From: Hyphomicrobiales bacterium
Lineage (GTDB): Bacteria; Pseudomonadota; Alphaproteobacteria; Rhizobiales; Beijerinckiaceae
DNA length: 64,000 nucleotides
Direction: 5' to 3'
Assembly (NCBI GenBank): GCA_900473415.1
Contig: UCLR01000032.1
Span: 260,990-324,989 of the forward strand
Part shown: one piece after another, positions 27,333-36,483 of the stretch
Numbering within the stretch: position 1 is the stretch's first letter
Layout: each line of letters starts with the position of its first letter
Made by a program: the position numbers and the translations under genes
The notes under the pieces: model-generated
The model's input: only the letters and a program-made list of their open reading frames with translations
What the model was told of the DNA's origin: nothing
Databases searched by the model: none

Positions 27333-27356
27333 ATGCCCGGCACGAGGGCCGGGCAT
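27333..27356. terminator. Hairpin between convergent genes
   Basis: ATGCCCGGC (27333-27341) pairs with GCCGGGCAT (27348-27356). On the minus strand it is followed by T residues, while on the plus strand it lies right after the GNAT stop without a T-run. It may end transcription from either side. Confidence 0.6.
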
Positions 27357-27373
27357 TGATAACCTAAAAAGAG

Positions 27374-27399
27374 AAGAGCCGGCCGCAAGGCCGGCTCTT
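27374..27399 (-). terminator. Terminator of the denD transcript
   Basis: A perfect 11-base stem, AAGAGCCGGCC/GGCCGGCTCTT, with a 4-base loop, starts two bases past the denD stop. On the minus strand a T-rich tail (CTCTTTTTA) follows. Confidence 0.8.
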
Positions 27400-27401
27400 C
27401 G

Positions 27402-28385
27402 TCATTTCACGAAGGTTCCGTGCAACTCGTCGTCGATATGCACGCGGATGATCTCCTCGAAGTTCGACTCCGCCTTGAAGCCGAGCGCGAGCGAGCGCTG
27501 CGGATTGAAGTTGCGCGGCCAGCCCTCGACGATCTTGTCGATCACCGGATCGGGCACGCGCTTGATGCGGGCGACGACGCCCTCGCCGGCGACCTTGCGC
27601 AGCGCCTCGATCTGCTCGGCGACGGTGCAGGAATAGCCCGGCATGGTCAGCGCCCGGCGCGGGCCGATCTTGGCCGTATCCATCGTCGCGGCATGGACCA
27701 GGAAGCCGACCGCCGAACGCGGGCTGGCGTGCCAGTGGCGAACCTGATCGGACACCGGCAGCACCGCGTCCTCACCGTTCAGTGGCTCGCGGATGATGTT
27801 GGAGAAGAAGCCCGAGGCTGCCGCATTCGGCTTGCCGGGGCGCACGCAGATCGTCGGCAGGCGAATGCCGACGCCGTCGAAGAAGCCGCGCCGCGAATAG
27901 TCGCAGAGCAGGAGCTCGCCGATCGCCTTCTGCGTGCCGTAGCTGGTCAGCGGCGTGGTGAAGAACTCGTCCTCGATCTTCTCGTGGAAGGGCGCGCCGA
28001 AGACGGCGATCGAGGAGGTGAAGACGACGCGCGGCTTGTAGCCGTCCCCGGTCTGGCGGATCGCCTCGAAGAGATAGCGCGTGCCGTCGAGGTTGATGCG
28101 GTAACCCTTGTCGAAATCGGCCTCGGCCTCACCGGAGACGATGGCCGCGAGATGGACGATGAGTTCGGGGCGCGTCGCGATCAGCTTCTCCGCTTCACCG
28201 ACGATCGAGAGGTCGGAGACGACTGCTTCGAAATCGAAGGGCGCAGCCGCCGGCGGCGAAGCTGCAACCACGTCCTGCGCCGTCACGCGGGTGACCGGCT
28301 TGCCGCCGAGCCCGCCATCACGCGCCAGCCGTTCGATGAATTTGCGCCCGACCATGCCGGCGCCGCCGAGAACGAGAATATGCAT
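27402..28385 (-). CDS. denD: NAD-dependent D-erythronate dehydrogenase-type epimerase-fold enzyme
   Basis: A 327-residue extended SDR. The NAD motif is GGAGMVG at residues 7-13, the catalytic Tyr/Lys pair is in TSYGTQKAIGELL, and the DenD hallmarks LAAIVSGEAEADFDKGYRI (shortened) and RLPTICVRPGKPNAAASGFF are present. DenD oxidises D-erythronate at C2 to 2-oxotetronate. Companion denticle genes (otnK, otnC, otnI) are not visible, so the substrate could differ. It is the last gene of a leftward group with an SDR, a tandem GNAT and a PEP-mutase-like gene. Confidence 0.85.
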   Translation of the reverse strand: MHILVLGGAGMVGRKFIERLARDGGLGGKPVTRVTAQDVVAASPPAAAPFDFEAVVSDLSIVGEAEKLIATRPELIVHLAAIVSGEAEADFDKGYRINLDGTRYLFEAIRQTGDGYKPRVVFTSSIAVFGAPFHEKIEDEFFTTPLTSYGTQKAIGELLLCDYSRRGFFDGVGIRLPTICVRPGKPNAAASGFFSNIIREPLNGEDAVLPVSDQVRHWHASPRSAVGFLVHAATMDTAKIGPRRALTMPGYSCTVAEQIEALRKVAGEGVVARIKRVPDPVIDKIVEGWPRNFNPQRSLALGFKAESNFEEIIRVHIDDELHGTFVK

Positions 28386-28478
28386 CGGTTCTGTCCTGAA
28401 AGTTCGGTTCCGCGCCGGGCGCGCATCTCGTTCGGCCGCGATCAGCCGAACGAGAAGGCGTCGCGCCCGATCAAGAAC

Positions 28479-29225
28479 TCAGAGAGCGAAGCCGCCATCC
28501 GCGAGATGGATCTGGCCGGTGGTGTAGCTCGCCTCGTCGGAAGCGAGATAGACCGCGAGCCACGCAATCTCCTCCGCCGTGCCGAGGCGGCCCATCGGCT
28601 GGCGGTCGATGAAGGCCTGGCGGGCCGCCTTCTCGGTCGTGCCGGTCGAGGCGGCCAGGTCCTTGATACGCTGGTCGAGCGAGGGCGACTGGATGGTGCC
28701 GGGGCAGATCGCGTTCGAGCGGACGCCCTGCTTGATGTAGTCGGCCGCGACCGCCTTTGTCAGGCCGATCACCGCCGCCTTGGTCGCGCCATAGGCATAG
28801 CGATTCGGCAGGCCGCGGACCGAGCCAGCGCCGGAGGCGATGTTGATGATCGAGCCGGCGCCCTTCTCCAGCATGCCGGGAACGAAGGCCTGGATCGTCC
28901 TGTGCATCGACTTGACGTTGAGGTCGAAGGAGAAGTCCCAGGCCTTGTCATCGGTGCTCAGCACCGTGCCGTGATGCACGAAGCCGGCGGCGTTCACGAG
29001 GATGTCGATCGCGCCGACCTTCTCGGCGAAGGCGTTGACGGCCTTGGTCGAGAGCACATCGAGCTTGCGCTTCTTCGCCTTCGGGATGCCGTCCAGCAGG
29101 GCGACGTCCTTATCGGTCGCCCAGACGGTGGCGCCTTCCGCCACGAAGGCTTCGGCGATAGCCCGGCCGATCCCCTGCCCCGCAGCGGTGACGACCGCGA
29201 CCTTGCCCTTCAAACGTCCTGCCAT
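28479..29225 (-). CDS. SDR-family dehydrogenase (2-keto-3-deoxy-sugar-acid or 3-hydroxybutyrate type)
   Basis: A 248-residue classical short-chain dehydrogenase. The NAD site is TAAGQGIG, the structural motif is NAAG, and the catalytic residues are in INIASGAGS and YAYGATKAA. It is strikingly like the DHRS6/BDH2 group (AGFVHHGTVL, KAAVIGLTKAVAADYI, CPGTIQSPSL), which in bacteria includes 2-keto-3-deoxy-L-fuconate dehydrogenase. With an IlvD/Edd sugar-acid dehydratase nearby, oxidation of a 2-keto-3-deoxy acid is a sensible inference. It follows the tandem GNAT gene by 14 bases. Confidence 0.85.
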   Translation of the reverse strand: MAGRLKGKVAVVTAAGQGIGRAIAEAFVAEGATVWATDKDVALLDGIPKAKKRKLDVLSTKAVNAFAEKVGAIDILVNAAGFVHHGTVLSTDDKAWDFSFDLNVKSMHRTIQAFVPGMLEKGAGSIINIASGAGSVRGLPNRYAYGATKAAVIGLTKAVAADYIKQGVRSNAICPGTIQSPSLDQRIKDLAASTGTTEKAARQAFIDRQPMGRLGTAEEIAWLAVYLASDEASYTTGQIHLADGGFAL

Positions 29226-29239
29226 GCTCTTTTCCTTTT

Positions 29240-30370
29240 TCAGCCGGCTTTTGCGATAGGCTTGCGCATATGGGTCAGCCGCCGGTCGGCCATGTCCTCA
29301 TGATGCGTGATGGCGAAGCCGAGGCGCTCGTACCAGCCAATGCGCTGGGTCAGCTTCGCATGGGTATAGAGATGGACCGAGCCGTAACCGAGCGCCCGCG
29401 CGCGCTCGTCGGCGAAGGCCATCAGCGCCGAGCCGAGCTTGCGGCCGGCGGCCTCGGGCGAGACCGCCACGCTCCAGATCGTGAAGTCGTCAGGCTCGAT
29501 GTCGAGCACGAGCGCGGCGCTGAGCCCCTTGCCATCCTCTGCCAGCCAGACCTCATGCTCGGCGACGACCTGGACGTAGTCGGCGATGCGCGGCAGCGAA
29601 GGCACGCCGATGATGCTCTCATTCGGCGTATAGGCGGCGTTCTTCAATGACAGAATGGCCGGAATGTCGGCCAAACCTGCCCGGCGCAGCGGTACTTGAC
29701 CGGCCATGCCGGCGATCTGGTTGAAGGCGCCGAGCGAAAGCTTCTGCCGGCCCTGCTCGTCGAAGTTCTGCGGCGCCAGCCAGCGGCGGAAGGCCTGGGC
29801 CCGCACTGGCCATTCGCCGTCGAGGATAGAGAACCAGGCGGTGTCGCGGTTCTCGTCCTTCACCACCATGTGCTGGCGGAACAGCCCTTCATACTGGAAG
29901 CCGAAACGCAGCGCCGCACGCTTGGAAGGTTCGTTGCGGTTGTTACACTTCCACTCATAGCGGCGATAGCCGAGCGAGAAGCCGTAATCGCCGACGAGAT
30001 AGATCGCCTCGGTCGCCGCCCGCGTCCGCTGCAGCGCGGGCGAGTAGGTTATCCAGCCGACCTCGAAGACGCCGTGCGCCGGCCTTATCTCCATGATCCA
30101 GAGATGGCCCTTGGCCTTGTCGTCGGCGTTGTCGATCACCGCCAGCGGCACGATGCCGGCCTGGCCGACCATCGACTGCAGCAGGACGCCGTATTCCTCC
30201 TTGCTCTGCGGAGGCCGCGTTGGCAGCCAGTCCCAGATATGGTCATGCCCGCCATTGGCGGCCCAGATATCGTCGAGATGGCGCGAAACATCGAGCGGCT
30301 CAAGCCGGCAATACTGCCCTTCCAGCACCTTCGCCGGCGGAAACGGTGGCGCCTTCCAGTCAAGCGTCAT
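29240..30370 (-). CDS. Tandem GNAT protein: two acetyltransferase domains in one chain
   Basis: A 376-residue protein with two GNAT domains. The first (residues ~1-215) is RimJ/RimL-like: WITYSPALQRTRAATEAIY, NEPSKRAALRFGFQYEGLF. The second (~225-376) is a separate GNAT with IWSVAVSPEAAGRKLGSALM and GWYERLGF near the end. ATG 30370 overlaps the upstream gene's stop by four bases. The two domains are continuous in one frame, so this is a true fusion. The targets of both domains are unknown. Confidence 0.87.
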   Translation of the reverse strand: MTLDWKAPPFPPAKVLEGQYCRLEPLDVSRHLDDIWAANGGHDHIWDWLPTRPPQSKEEYGVLLQSMVGQAGIVPLAVIDNADDKAKGHLWIMEIRPAHGVFEVGWITYSPALQRTRAATEAIYLVGDYGFSLGYRRYEWKCNNRNEPSKRAALRFGFQYEGLFRQHMVVKDENRDTAWFSILDGEWPVRAQAFRRWLAPQNFDEQGRQKLSLGAFNQIAGMAGQVPLRRAGLADIPAILSLKNAAYTPNESIIGVPSLPRIADYVQVVAEHEVWLAEDGKGLSAALVLDIEPDDFTIWSVAVSPEAAGRKLGSALMAFADERARALGYGSVHLYTHAKLTQRIGWYERLGFAITHHEDMADRRLTHMRKPIAKAG

Positions 30371-30693
30371 GACTTGTCCTTCCCCCGCCAGCCCGTGAAA
30401 TCGTGCTGGATCTCCCAACCGGCGCCGAGCTCTGCCGCGATCGTCTTCGCGAGCGCATGGCCCTCGGCCTCCCAGGCCAACCGCTCGACCTCGTTGGCGA
30501 AGTCGGAGGCGGCTGCGTCATCCTCGTCATAAATCGCGTCGAAGGCGTCCATCCAGGTTTCGAGACGGTCGCCAAGTTCTTCGGAGAGGCCCACATCCTC
30601 CGCATCGACCGGCTTGCGGCGGCCCTTGGCGTCGATCTGCCAGAGGCCACTGCGGCCGAGCCATTCCGGCGCGATGAGGAGCGTGCCGCTCAT
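30367..30693 (-). CDS. Small acidic hypothetical protein
   Basis: A 108-residue acidic, tryptophan-containing protein (start MSGTLLIAPEWLGRSGLW) with no signal peptide or membrane helix and no domain I recognise. It is joined by 4-base overlaps to the PEP-mutase-like gene upstream and to the tandem GNAT gene downstream. The tight packing supports that it is a real, co-translated gene. Confidence 0.75.
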   Translation of the reverse strand: MSGTLLIAPEWLGRSGLWQIDAKGRRKPVDAEDVGLSEELGDRLETWMDAFDAIYDEDDAAASDFANEVERLAWEAEGHALAKTIAAELGAGWEIQHDFTGWRGKDKS

Positions 30694-31529
30694 GAGCGCG
30701 ACTCGCGGTCCTTGGTGAAGAAGGGGTTGAGCGGCGCGGAGGGGCCGTTGCCGGCGAAGCCCTTGAAGCTGCCCTCCTCCGCAATCAGCCGCGTCGCCTC
30801 GATGAAGGCCGCCCAGGCCGCGCGCGCCAGCGCCCCACCGATCGAGATGCGCCGCGCTCCCGCCGCGGCAATGTCGGCGACCGTCAGCCCGAAATCACCA
30901 TAGACCAGCACGTTGACCGGCCGGCCGCCGGCGGCCGAGACGATGGCGCGGATGTCGTCCGCCGTCTTCGGCCCCGGCGCGTAGAGCACATCGGCGCCCG
31001 CAGCCGCATAGGCCTCGATCCGGCGCACCGCCTCCTTCAGCGGCTCGGGATGGCCGGTGAGGAAGCATTCGGCTCGCGCCGTCAGCAGGACGCCCGAGCG
31101 CGTCTCGTCGATCGCCTTGCGGGCGGCCTTCACCCGCTCGACCGAGAGCGCGAAATCATAAAGCGGGTCTTCGCTGCGGCCGGTCGCGTCCTCGATCGAG
31201 AGCCCCGCCACACCGGTCGCGACGCAGAGCTTCACGTTGGCCGCAACGCCGTCGGGCGTGTCGGCATAGCCGTTCTCGAAATCCGCATTGACCGGCAGAT
31301 CCGGCACGGCTTTCACCATCTCCGCGATATGGCTCAGCATCATGTCGCGCGGCACGTCCTGGTCGGCGCGCGCCTGCGTGAAGGCAAAGCCGGCGCTGGT
31401 CGTCGCCAGCGCCTTGAAGCCCTGCCCCCGCAGCCAGCGCGCCGACCCGACATCCCACGGGTTCGGCATGACGAAGCAGCCGGCCTCGTGCAGCTTGCGG
31501 AAACTTTCGATCTGGGGGGAATAGCTCAT
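30690..31529 (-). CDS. Isocitrate lyase/PEP mutase family protein
   Basis: A 279-residue member of the ICL/PEP mutase family. Signature stretches are MPNPWDVGSARWL, NADFENGYAD (metal-binding Asp/Glu), GLSIEDATG and LTARAECFL. Members cleave or rearrange 2-methylisocitrate, oxaloacetate, dimethylmalate or phosphonopyruvate. The KKCGH-type motif of isocitrate lyase is missing, so it is not an isocitrate lyase. It heads a run of four further leftward genes. No clear ribosome site precedes ATG 31529. Confidence 0.85.
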   Translation of the reverse strand: MSYSPQIESFRKLHEAGCFVMPNPWDVGSARWLRGQGFKALATTSAGFAFTQARADQDVPRDMMLSHIAEMVKAVPDLPVNADFENGYADTPDGVAANVKLCVATGVAGLSIEDATGRSEDPLYDFALSVERVKAARKAIDETRSGVLLTARAECFLTGHPEPLKEAVRRIEAYAAAGADVLYAPGPKTADDIRAIVSAAGGRPVNVLVYGDFGLTVADIAAAGARRISIGGALARAAWAAFIEATRLIAEEGSFKGFAGNGPSAPLNPFFTKDRESRS

Positions 31530-31532
31530 TTT

Positions 31533-31541
31533 AAATCGTTT
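31533..31541 (-). promoter_or_regulatory. AAACGATTT box ahead of the PEP-mutase operon
   Basis: AAACGATTT lies four bases upstream of ATG 31529 in a short AT-rich patch. The same 9-mer occurs at 33640-33648 upstream of the sugar-acid dehydratase gene. Its AAA-CGA-TTT symmetry is reminiscent of LacI-family half sites. The link is tentative. Confidence 0.3.
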
Positions 31542-31665
31542 CAGACGAGCCGGAGGCGGTAGGGCGGCATAGTGTCCGGCTCGGATCGGTTTGTCAGCCC
31601 CGAAGTCGCGCGCCGGCCGGCAGGTGCCGATGCGCGCGGCGAATGTCAGCCTGCGCCGTTCAGGG

Positions 31666-31742
31666 CGTCATTCTCGGGCGCCGCGCGGCGGCGACCCGAG
31701 AATCTCGTTCGGGAGATGCTCGGGTCAGGCCCGAGCATGACG
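31666..31742. repeat. Intergenic palindromic repeat, copy B
   Basis: It begins CGTCATTCTCGGG and ends CCCGAGCATGACG, with an inner GACCCGAGAATCTC segment that pairs with the left end. The same ends and inner pattern appear in copy C (36837-36930), and the ends also in copy A (5935-6029). It lies between the PEP-mutase operon start and the end of the dehydratase gene. Confidence 0.75.
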
Positions 31743-31762
31743 GCGGCGTAAGACACCCATGC

Positions 31763-33583
31763 TCAGTGGTTGTCGCGCGGCACGCCGAACTTCTTGTGGA
31801 TTTTCTGATACTTGACCGCCGGCTTGAGGACCATGCCCTCGGAGAGCTCGTCGACGATCTTGCGCTGGATCTCCTGCCAGGGCGTCTGGCTCTTCGGATA
31901 CTTGTAGCCGCCCGCCGCCTTGAACTCGGCCTTGCGCTTGGCCAGCTCCTCATCGGAGATCAGCATGTTGGCGGTACGCTTGCGCAGGTCGATACGCACC
32001 CTGTCACCCATCTTGAGCAACGCGAGCCCGCCACCAGTCGCCGCTTCCGGCGAGGCGTTCAGGATCGAGGGCGAGCCCGAGGTGCCGGATTGGCGGCCGT
32101 CGCCCACGCAGGCGAGCGCAGTGACGCCCTTCTTGATCAGGTAATCCGGCGGACGCATGTTCACCACCTCTGCCGCCCCCGGATACCCGACCGGGCCGAC
32201 GCCGCGGATGAACAGGACGCAGTGCTCGTCAATGTCGAGCGCCGGATCGTCGATGCGATGGTGGTAGTCCTCCGGCCCGTCGAAGACGATGGCGCGGCCC
32301 TCGAAGGCCATCGGGTCCTTCGGGTTCTCCAGATAGCGCTTGCGGAACTCCGGCGTGATCACGCTGGTCTTCATGATCGCGGAGTCGAAGAGATTGCCGG
32401 AGAGGTTGAGGAAGCCGGCCTCCTTCTTCATCGGCTCGTCATAGCTCTTGATGACGTTGCGATCGCCGGAGAAGAAGCCCTTGCAGTTCTCCTCATGGGT
32501 GCGGCCGTTCGCCGTGATCGCAGGCTTGAGCTTGCCCTTGGCGAGCAGTTCCGCGATCACCGCCGGCAGGCCGCCCGCGCGATAATAATCCTCGCCGAGA
32601 TACTCACCGGCCGGCTGCATGTTGACGAGCAGCGGCACCTCGTAGCCGATCTTCGTCCAGTCCTCGTTGTCGAGCTTGACGCCGATATGCTTGGCGATGG
32701 CGTTGACATGGACCGGCGCATTGGTCGAGCCGCCGATCGCCGAATTGATGACGATGGTGTTCTCGAAAGCCTCGCGAGTCAGGATGTCGGAGGGCTTCAG
32801 GTTCTCCCAGACCATCTCGACGATGCGGCGGCCGGTCAGATAGGCCATCTCGTAGCGGTCGCGATAAGGCGCCGGGATCGCCGCAGCGCCGGGCAGGGTC
32901 ATGCCCATCGCCTCGGCCAGCGCGTTCATGGTCGAGGCCGTGCCCATCGTGTTGCAGTGGCCAGCCGACGGCGCCGAGGAGGCGACGAGGTCGACGAAGC
33001 CTTTGTAGTCGATCTCGCCGGCAGCCATCATCTGCCGGGCCTTCCAGACGATGGTGCCCGAGCCGGTGCGCTCGCCGCGGAAGGAGCCGTTCAGCATCGG
33101 GCCGCCCGGCAGCGCGATCGCCGGGATGTCGACGGTCGCGGCGGCCATGATCTGGGCCGGGGTGGTCTTGTCGCAGCCAGTCGTCAGCACGACGGCGTCG
33201 ATCGGATAGCCGTAAAGGATCTCGACCAGCGAGAGATATTGCAGGTTGCGGTCGAGCGCCGCGGTCGGCCGCTTGCAGGTCTCCTGGATCGGATGGATCG
33301 GGAACTCGAAGGGCACGCCGCCCATCTCGCGGATGCCGTCGCGGATGCGCGGGGCGAGCTCGATATGGTGACGGTTGCAGGGCGCGATGTCGGAGCCCGT
33401 CTGGGCGATGCCGATGATCGGCCGGCCGGACTGCAGTTCCTCGCGGGAGAGGCCGTAATTCATGGTGCGCTCGATATAGAGAGCCGTCATGTCGGCATTG
33501 GCCGGGTTGTCGAACCAGGCCTTCGAGCGCAGCTGCTCCGGCTTGATGCGCCGGACGGACTTCTTACCAGGTGCCTTGGCCAT
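31763..33583 (-). CDS. IlvD/Edd-family sugar-acid dehydratase (L-arabinonate dehydratase-like)
   Basis: A 606-residue dehydratase of the dihydroxy-acid/6-phosphogluconate dehydratase superfamily, which uses an iron-sulfur cluster. Landmarks are [48 protein letters not shown] and the C-terminal [11 protein letters not shown]. The N-terminus ([18 protein letters not shown]) is typical of pentonate dehydratases such as L-arabinonate or D-xylonate dehydratase rather than valine/isoleucine IlvD. Its product would be a 2-keto-3-deoxy acid, fitting the SDR nearby. ATG 33583 follows AAGG. Confidence 0.88.
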   Translation of the reverse strand: MAKAPGKKSVRRIKPEQLRSKAWFDNPANADMTALYIERTMNYGLSREELQSGRPIIGIAQTGSDIAPCNRHHIELAPRIRDGIREMGGVPFEFPIHPIQETCKRPTAALDRNLQYLSLVEILYGYPIDAVVLTTGCDKTTPAQIMAAATVDIPAIALPGGPMLNGSFRGERTGSGTIVWKARQMMAAGEIDYKGFVDLVASSAPSAGHCNTMGTASTMNALAEAMGMTLPGAAAIPAPYRDRYEMAYLTGRRIVEMVWENLKPSDILTREAFENTIVINSAIGGSTNAPVHVNAIAKHIGVKLDNEDWTKIGYEVPLLVNMQPAGEYLGEDYYRAGGLPAVIAELLAKGKLKPAITANGRTHEENCKGFFSGDRNVIKSYDEPMKKEAGFLNLSGNLFDSAIMKTSVITPEFRKRYLENPKDPMAFEGRAIVFDGPEDYHHRIDDPALDIDEHCVLFIRGVGPVGYPGAAEVVNMRPPDYLIKKGVTALACVGDGRQSGTSGSPSILNASPEAATGGGLALLKMGDRVRIDLRKRTANMLISDEELAKRKAEFKAAGGYKYPKSQTPWQEIQRKIVDELSEGMVLKPAVKYQKIHKKFGVPRDNH

Positions 33584-33639
33584 CCTTAGCCTTCCTCTCC
33601 CTGCGCCGACTTCGGAGGCTGTCGACGCTTTCTTCTTTA

Positions 33640-33648
33640 AAACGATTT
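33640..33648 (-). promoter_or_regulatory. AAACGATTT box upstream of the dehydratase gene
   Basis: This 9-mer lies 57 bases upstream of the dehydratase ATG, within the AT-rich stretch CTTTAAAACGATTTGACGATT. It matches the box at 31533-31541 and could mark a shared LacI- or GntR-type regulator for the sugar-acid genes. Confidence 0.3.
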
Positions 33649-33832
33649 GACGATTATCCGGTCCCTCTCCGCGTCCCGCAAGGGCTCCACGGCCATAAAT
33701 CATACTATTGATCATGCGCTGCCTGCATGGCCCGGCCGGCGCCGTGACTTGCGCGGAACGGCCCTTTCCGGCCAAGACTAGATCAAGGCCGCCGCAAGCA
33801 GGCCGCTGGAAGCGAAAACCTGAGGCCCTAGA

Positions 33833-35017
33833 ATGACCCTCCACGTCGTCCCCTCCTTCGCCCGCATCGGCGAGGAAAACGCCTTCGCCGTGCTGGCGCG
33901 CGCCACCGATCTGCAGCGTCAGGGCAAGGACATCATCAATCTCGGAATCGGCCAGCCCGACTTCTCCACGCCGGAGCACATCGTCGAGGCAGCGGTGAAG
34001 GCACTGCGCGACGGGCACCACGGCTACACCCCGGCCAACGGCATCCTGCCGCTGCGCGAGGCGGTGGCGGCCGACCTGCACAAGCGCTTCAAGGTCGAGG
34101 TCTCGCCGGAGAGCGTGATGATCGTGCCGGGCGGCAAGGTCACCATGTTCATGGCGATCCTGATGTTCGGCGAGCCCGGCGCAGAGATCCTTTATCCGGA
34201 CCCCGGCTTCCCGATCTACCGCTCGATGATCGAGTTCACCGGCGCGACCCCGATTCCGGTGCCGATCCGCGAGGAGAACGGCTTCGCCTTCTCCGCCGAG
34301 GAGACGCTGTCACTGATCACGCCAAAGACGCGGCTGCTCATCATCAACTCGCCCGCAAACCCGACCGGCGGCGTCACGCCGAAGAGCGAAATCGACAAGC
34401 TCGTCGCAGGTCTCGCGAATTTCCCGGACGTCGCCGTGATGTCCGACGAGATCTACGACCAGATGGTCTATGACGGAGAGCAGCATGTCTGCCTGCTGTC
34501 CTATCCCGAGATCCGCGACCGGCTGATCCTGCTGAACGGCTGGTCCAAGACCTATGCGATGACCGGCTGGCGGCTGGGCTATTCGATCTGGCCGAAGCCG
34601 CTCCACGACAATGCCCGCAAGCTCGCGGTGAATTCGCATTCCTGCGTCAACGCCCCTGCGCAGTGGGCGGGGCTTGCGGCACTCACCGGCCCGCAGGACG
34701 CCGTCCACGCCATGGTTGCCGAGTTCGATCGGCGCCGGAGGGCCGTGGTGAAGGGGCTGAACGCCCTGCCGAACGTATCCTGCGCCGTGCCCAAGGGCGC
34801 CTTCTACGCCTTCCCCAACGTCTCGAGGACCGGCTGGAAGGCGAAGAAGCTCGCCTCCGCCCTGCTGGAGGACGCCGGCATCGCGACCATCGGCGGGCCG
34901 GATTTCGGCGTCCATGGCGAAGGCTATATCCGCCTCTCCTACGCCAACTCGCTGGAGAACATCGAGAAGGCCCTGGAACGCATGAAGGTCTTCCTGGAAC
35001 AGGCAAAGGCGGCGTGA
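33833..35017 (+). CDS. Class I/II pyridoxal-phosphate aminotransferase
   Basis: A 394-residue aminotransferase of fold type I. The N-terminal [20 protein letters not shown] (binds substrate carboxylate), and the PLP lysine K239 in [15 protein letters not shown] identify the aspartate-aminotransferase superfamily. The exact amino donor is unknown; many soil alphaproteobacteria carry several close paralogues. It is divergent from the dehydratase gene and overlaps the SMR exporter gene by four bases, so the two are probably co-transcribed. Confidence 0.92.
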   Translation: MTLHVVPSFARIGEENAFAVLARATDLQRQGKDIINLGIGQPDFSTPEHIVEAAVKALRDGHHGYTPANGILPLREAVAADLHKRFKVEVSPESVMIVPGGKVTMFMAILMFGEPGAEILYPDPGFPIYRSMIEFTGATPIPVPIREENGFAFSAEETLSLITPKTRLLIINSPANPTGGVTPKSEIDKLVAGLANFPDVAVMSDEIYDQMVYDGEQHVCLLSYPEIRDRLILLNGWSKTYAMTGWRLGYSIWPKPLHDNARKLAVNSHSCVNAPAQWAGLAALTGPQDAVHAMVAEFDRRRRAVVKGLNALPNVSCAVPKGAFYAFPNVSRTGWKAKKLASALLEDAGIATIGGPDFGVHGEGYIRLSYANSLENIEKALERMKVFLEQAKAA

Positions 35018-35352
35018 AGGACGCAGGCTATCTCTGGCTCGCCATCGCCATCGTCAGCGAGGTCATCGGCACCTCGGCGCTGAAGGCATCGGAGGAGTTC
35101 ACGCGGCCCGTACCCGCGCTGATCTCGGTCGTCGCCTTCCTCTGCGCGCTCTTCTGCCTGTCGCTGACCTTGCGCACCGTTCCGGTTGGCATCGCCTACG
35201 CCATCTGGTCCGGCATCGGCATCGTGCTGATCAGCCTGATCGCGCTGGTGCTCTTCGGCCAGAAGCTCGACGCGCCCGCGCTGATCGGCATGGCGCTGAT
35301 CATCGCCGGCGTGCTGGTGATCAACCTGTTCTCGAAGTCGACGGCCCACTGA
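35014..35352 (+). CDS. Small multidrug resistance (SMR) family transporter
   Basis: A 112-residue, four-helix SMR protein of about EmrE length. The essential glutamate is E16 (IVSEVIGTSALK), equivalent to E14 of EmrE, followed by IAYAIWSGIGIVLI in helix 3. It starts at GTG 35014, overlapping the aminotransferase stop (GTGA); no ATG lies near the family start. SMR proteins exchange protons for cationic drugs, polyamines or guanidinium. Which is meant here is unknown, and coupling to an aminotransferase suggests a small amine. Confidence 0.9.
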   Translation: MKDAGYLWLAIAIVSEVIGTSALKASEEFTRPVPALISVVAFLCALFCLSLTLRTVPVGIAYAIWSGIGIVLISLIALVLFGQKLDAPALIGMALIIAGVLVINLFSKSTAH

Positions 35353-35371
35353 GCCGTCGCGGCCGCCCGCT

Positions 35372-36181
35372 TCAGCGGCGCGCCGTCGCAGTGACGCCGG
35401 GATCGACCTTGAAGCTCGAAGCCTCGATCACGGCCGTGCCGATCATCGTCTTCACCGAGATGCGGACAGGAACCATCATGTCCGTGCCCGCGACCGGGGC
35501 GAGCCAGGTGGTGATGTCGCGATTCTCGGCCATGAACTTCGTGCTCGGCCGCAGCGCCCGATGGCCGGCGATCGGCACATAGCGCGCCTGGCAGATCGAG
35601 ACCGGGCCCTTGTAGCCGTCGAGGTCGACCTCGCGCGTGCCGGCGCTGCTGAGCTTGATGTCGTAGCGCGCCGCGCCGTCGAAGATCGGCAGGGTGCGGT
35701 TGCAGGCGGCATCCTTGCCCTTGCCGTTGACGGGCATCAGGAAGGCGCTGAGCGGATCGACGACATTGCGCTTGTGGTTGCCGTTGAGCGGCACGCGGTC
35801 CGGCTTCGCATCGATCGGCGGCTCGATGTCGAGGGCTGCGACCTCGCCTTCGGCCAGCGCCATCCGCACCGTGCGGCTCTCGCTGTTGCTGGCGGAGCTG
35901 ACGGCGAAATTCTTCGGGGCAAGCTTGCCGCCGACGAGCACGCCGCTCGCCGCGCCCGAACCGCGCCCCCCCGTGACGCCACCGACGAGGCCGGTGAGCT
36001 TCGCCGCCATGTCGAGCTTGTAGCTCGACCCGTCGATCCCGCCAGACAGGCTCGCCGTGCCCAGCGAGATGCCGAGCAGCGAGACGTCATAACGTGCATC
36101 GAGCGAGGCGGCCCCAGCCACCCCGACCAGGCACACTGCGAGGGCGAGACCTGCCAGGGACGATGCGACGGCGGGCTTCAT
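35372..36181 (-). CDS. Secreted DUF3108 domain protein
   Basis: A 269-residue exported protein. It has a signal peptide (MKPAVASSLAGLALAVCLVG), then a beta-rich domain whose pattern (YDVSLLGISLGTASLSGGID, PVRISVKTMIGTAVIEA) matches DUF3108 proteins. ATG 36181 is preceded by GGAGGAG. Its role is unknown; relatives are periplasmic and predicted to be lipid- or lipoprotein-like. It converges on the SMR gene with 19 bases between stops and is divergent from rpmB. Confidence 0.85.
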   Translation of the reverse strand: MKPAVASSLAGLALAVCLVGVAGAASLDARYDVSLLGISLGTASLSGGIDGSSYKLDMAAKLTGLVGGVTGGRGSGAASGVLVGGKLAPKNFAVSSASNSESRTVRMALAEGEVAALDIEPPIDAKPDRVPLNGNHKRNVVDPLSAFLMPVNGKGKDAACNRTLPIFDGAARYDIKLSSAGTREVDLDGYKGPVSICQARYVPIAGHRALRPSTKFMAENRDITTWLAPVAGTDMMVPVRISVKTMIGTAVIEASSFKVDPGVTATARR

Positions 36182-36362
36182 CCATCTCCTCCGGAACGGC
36201 GCGAATCCTGTGCGAAGCGAATGCTCCGCGAGATGCACTTTGAATCGGTCCGAATCGTGACCAGCGACACCGCGCGGGGCGGTCTTGAAGCCGGAGCATC
36301 GGTATCCGATCTTTACACTCCGTTAACGCTGACGGCTATGTGAACAGGCAGCTCAGTTTTCC

Positions 36363-36390
36363 TTGACGTAGCCGGCTGCCTTGGTTATGG
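36363..36390 (+). promoter_or_regulatory. Candidate rpmB promoter
   Basis: TTGACG (36363-36368), 16 bases, TTATGG (36385-36390); a TATGGA one base later gives 17-base spacing. A start near 36397 would give a leader of about 87 bases that contains the terminator-like hairpin at 36423-36448. Confidence 0.6.
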
Positions 36391-36422
36391 AACCGCGACT
36401 TCAATTTGACTTCCGGTGCTCG

Positions 36423-36448
36423 CCGGCACGTCGCGTGTCGGTTTTTTT
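36423..36448 (+). terminator. Terminator-like hairpin inside the rpmB leader
   Basis: CCGGCAC (36423-36429) pairs with GTGTCGG (36435-36441) with one G-T wobble around a five-base loop, and seven T residues follow at once. It lies between the likely rpmB promoter and its ATG (36484), so it could act as a transcription attenuator for L28. Confidence 0.65.
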
Positions 36449-36483
36449 GTTTGAGCCAGCCGGGGACCTAAGGAACGATTGCC

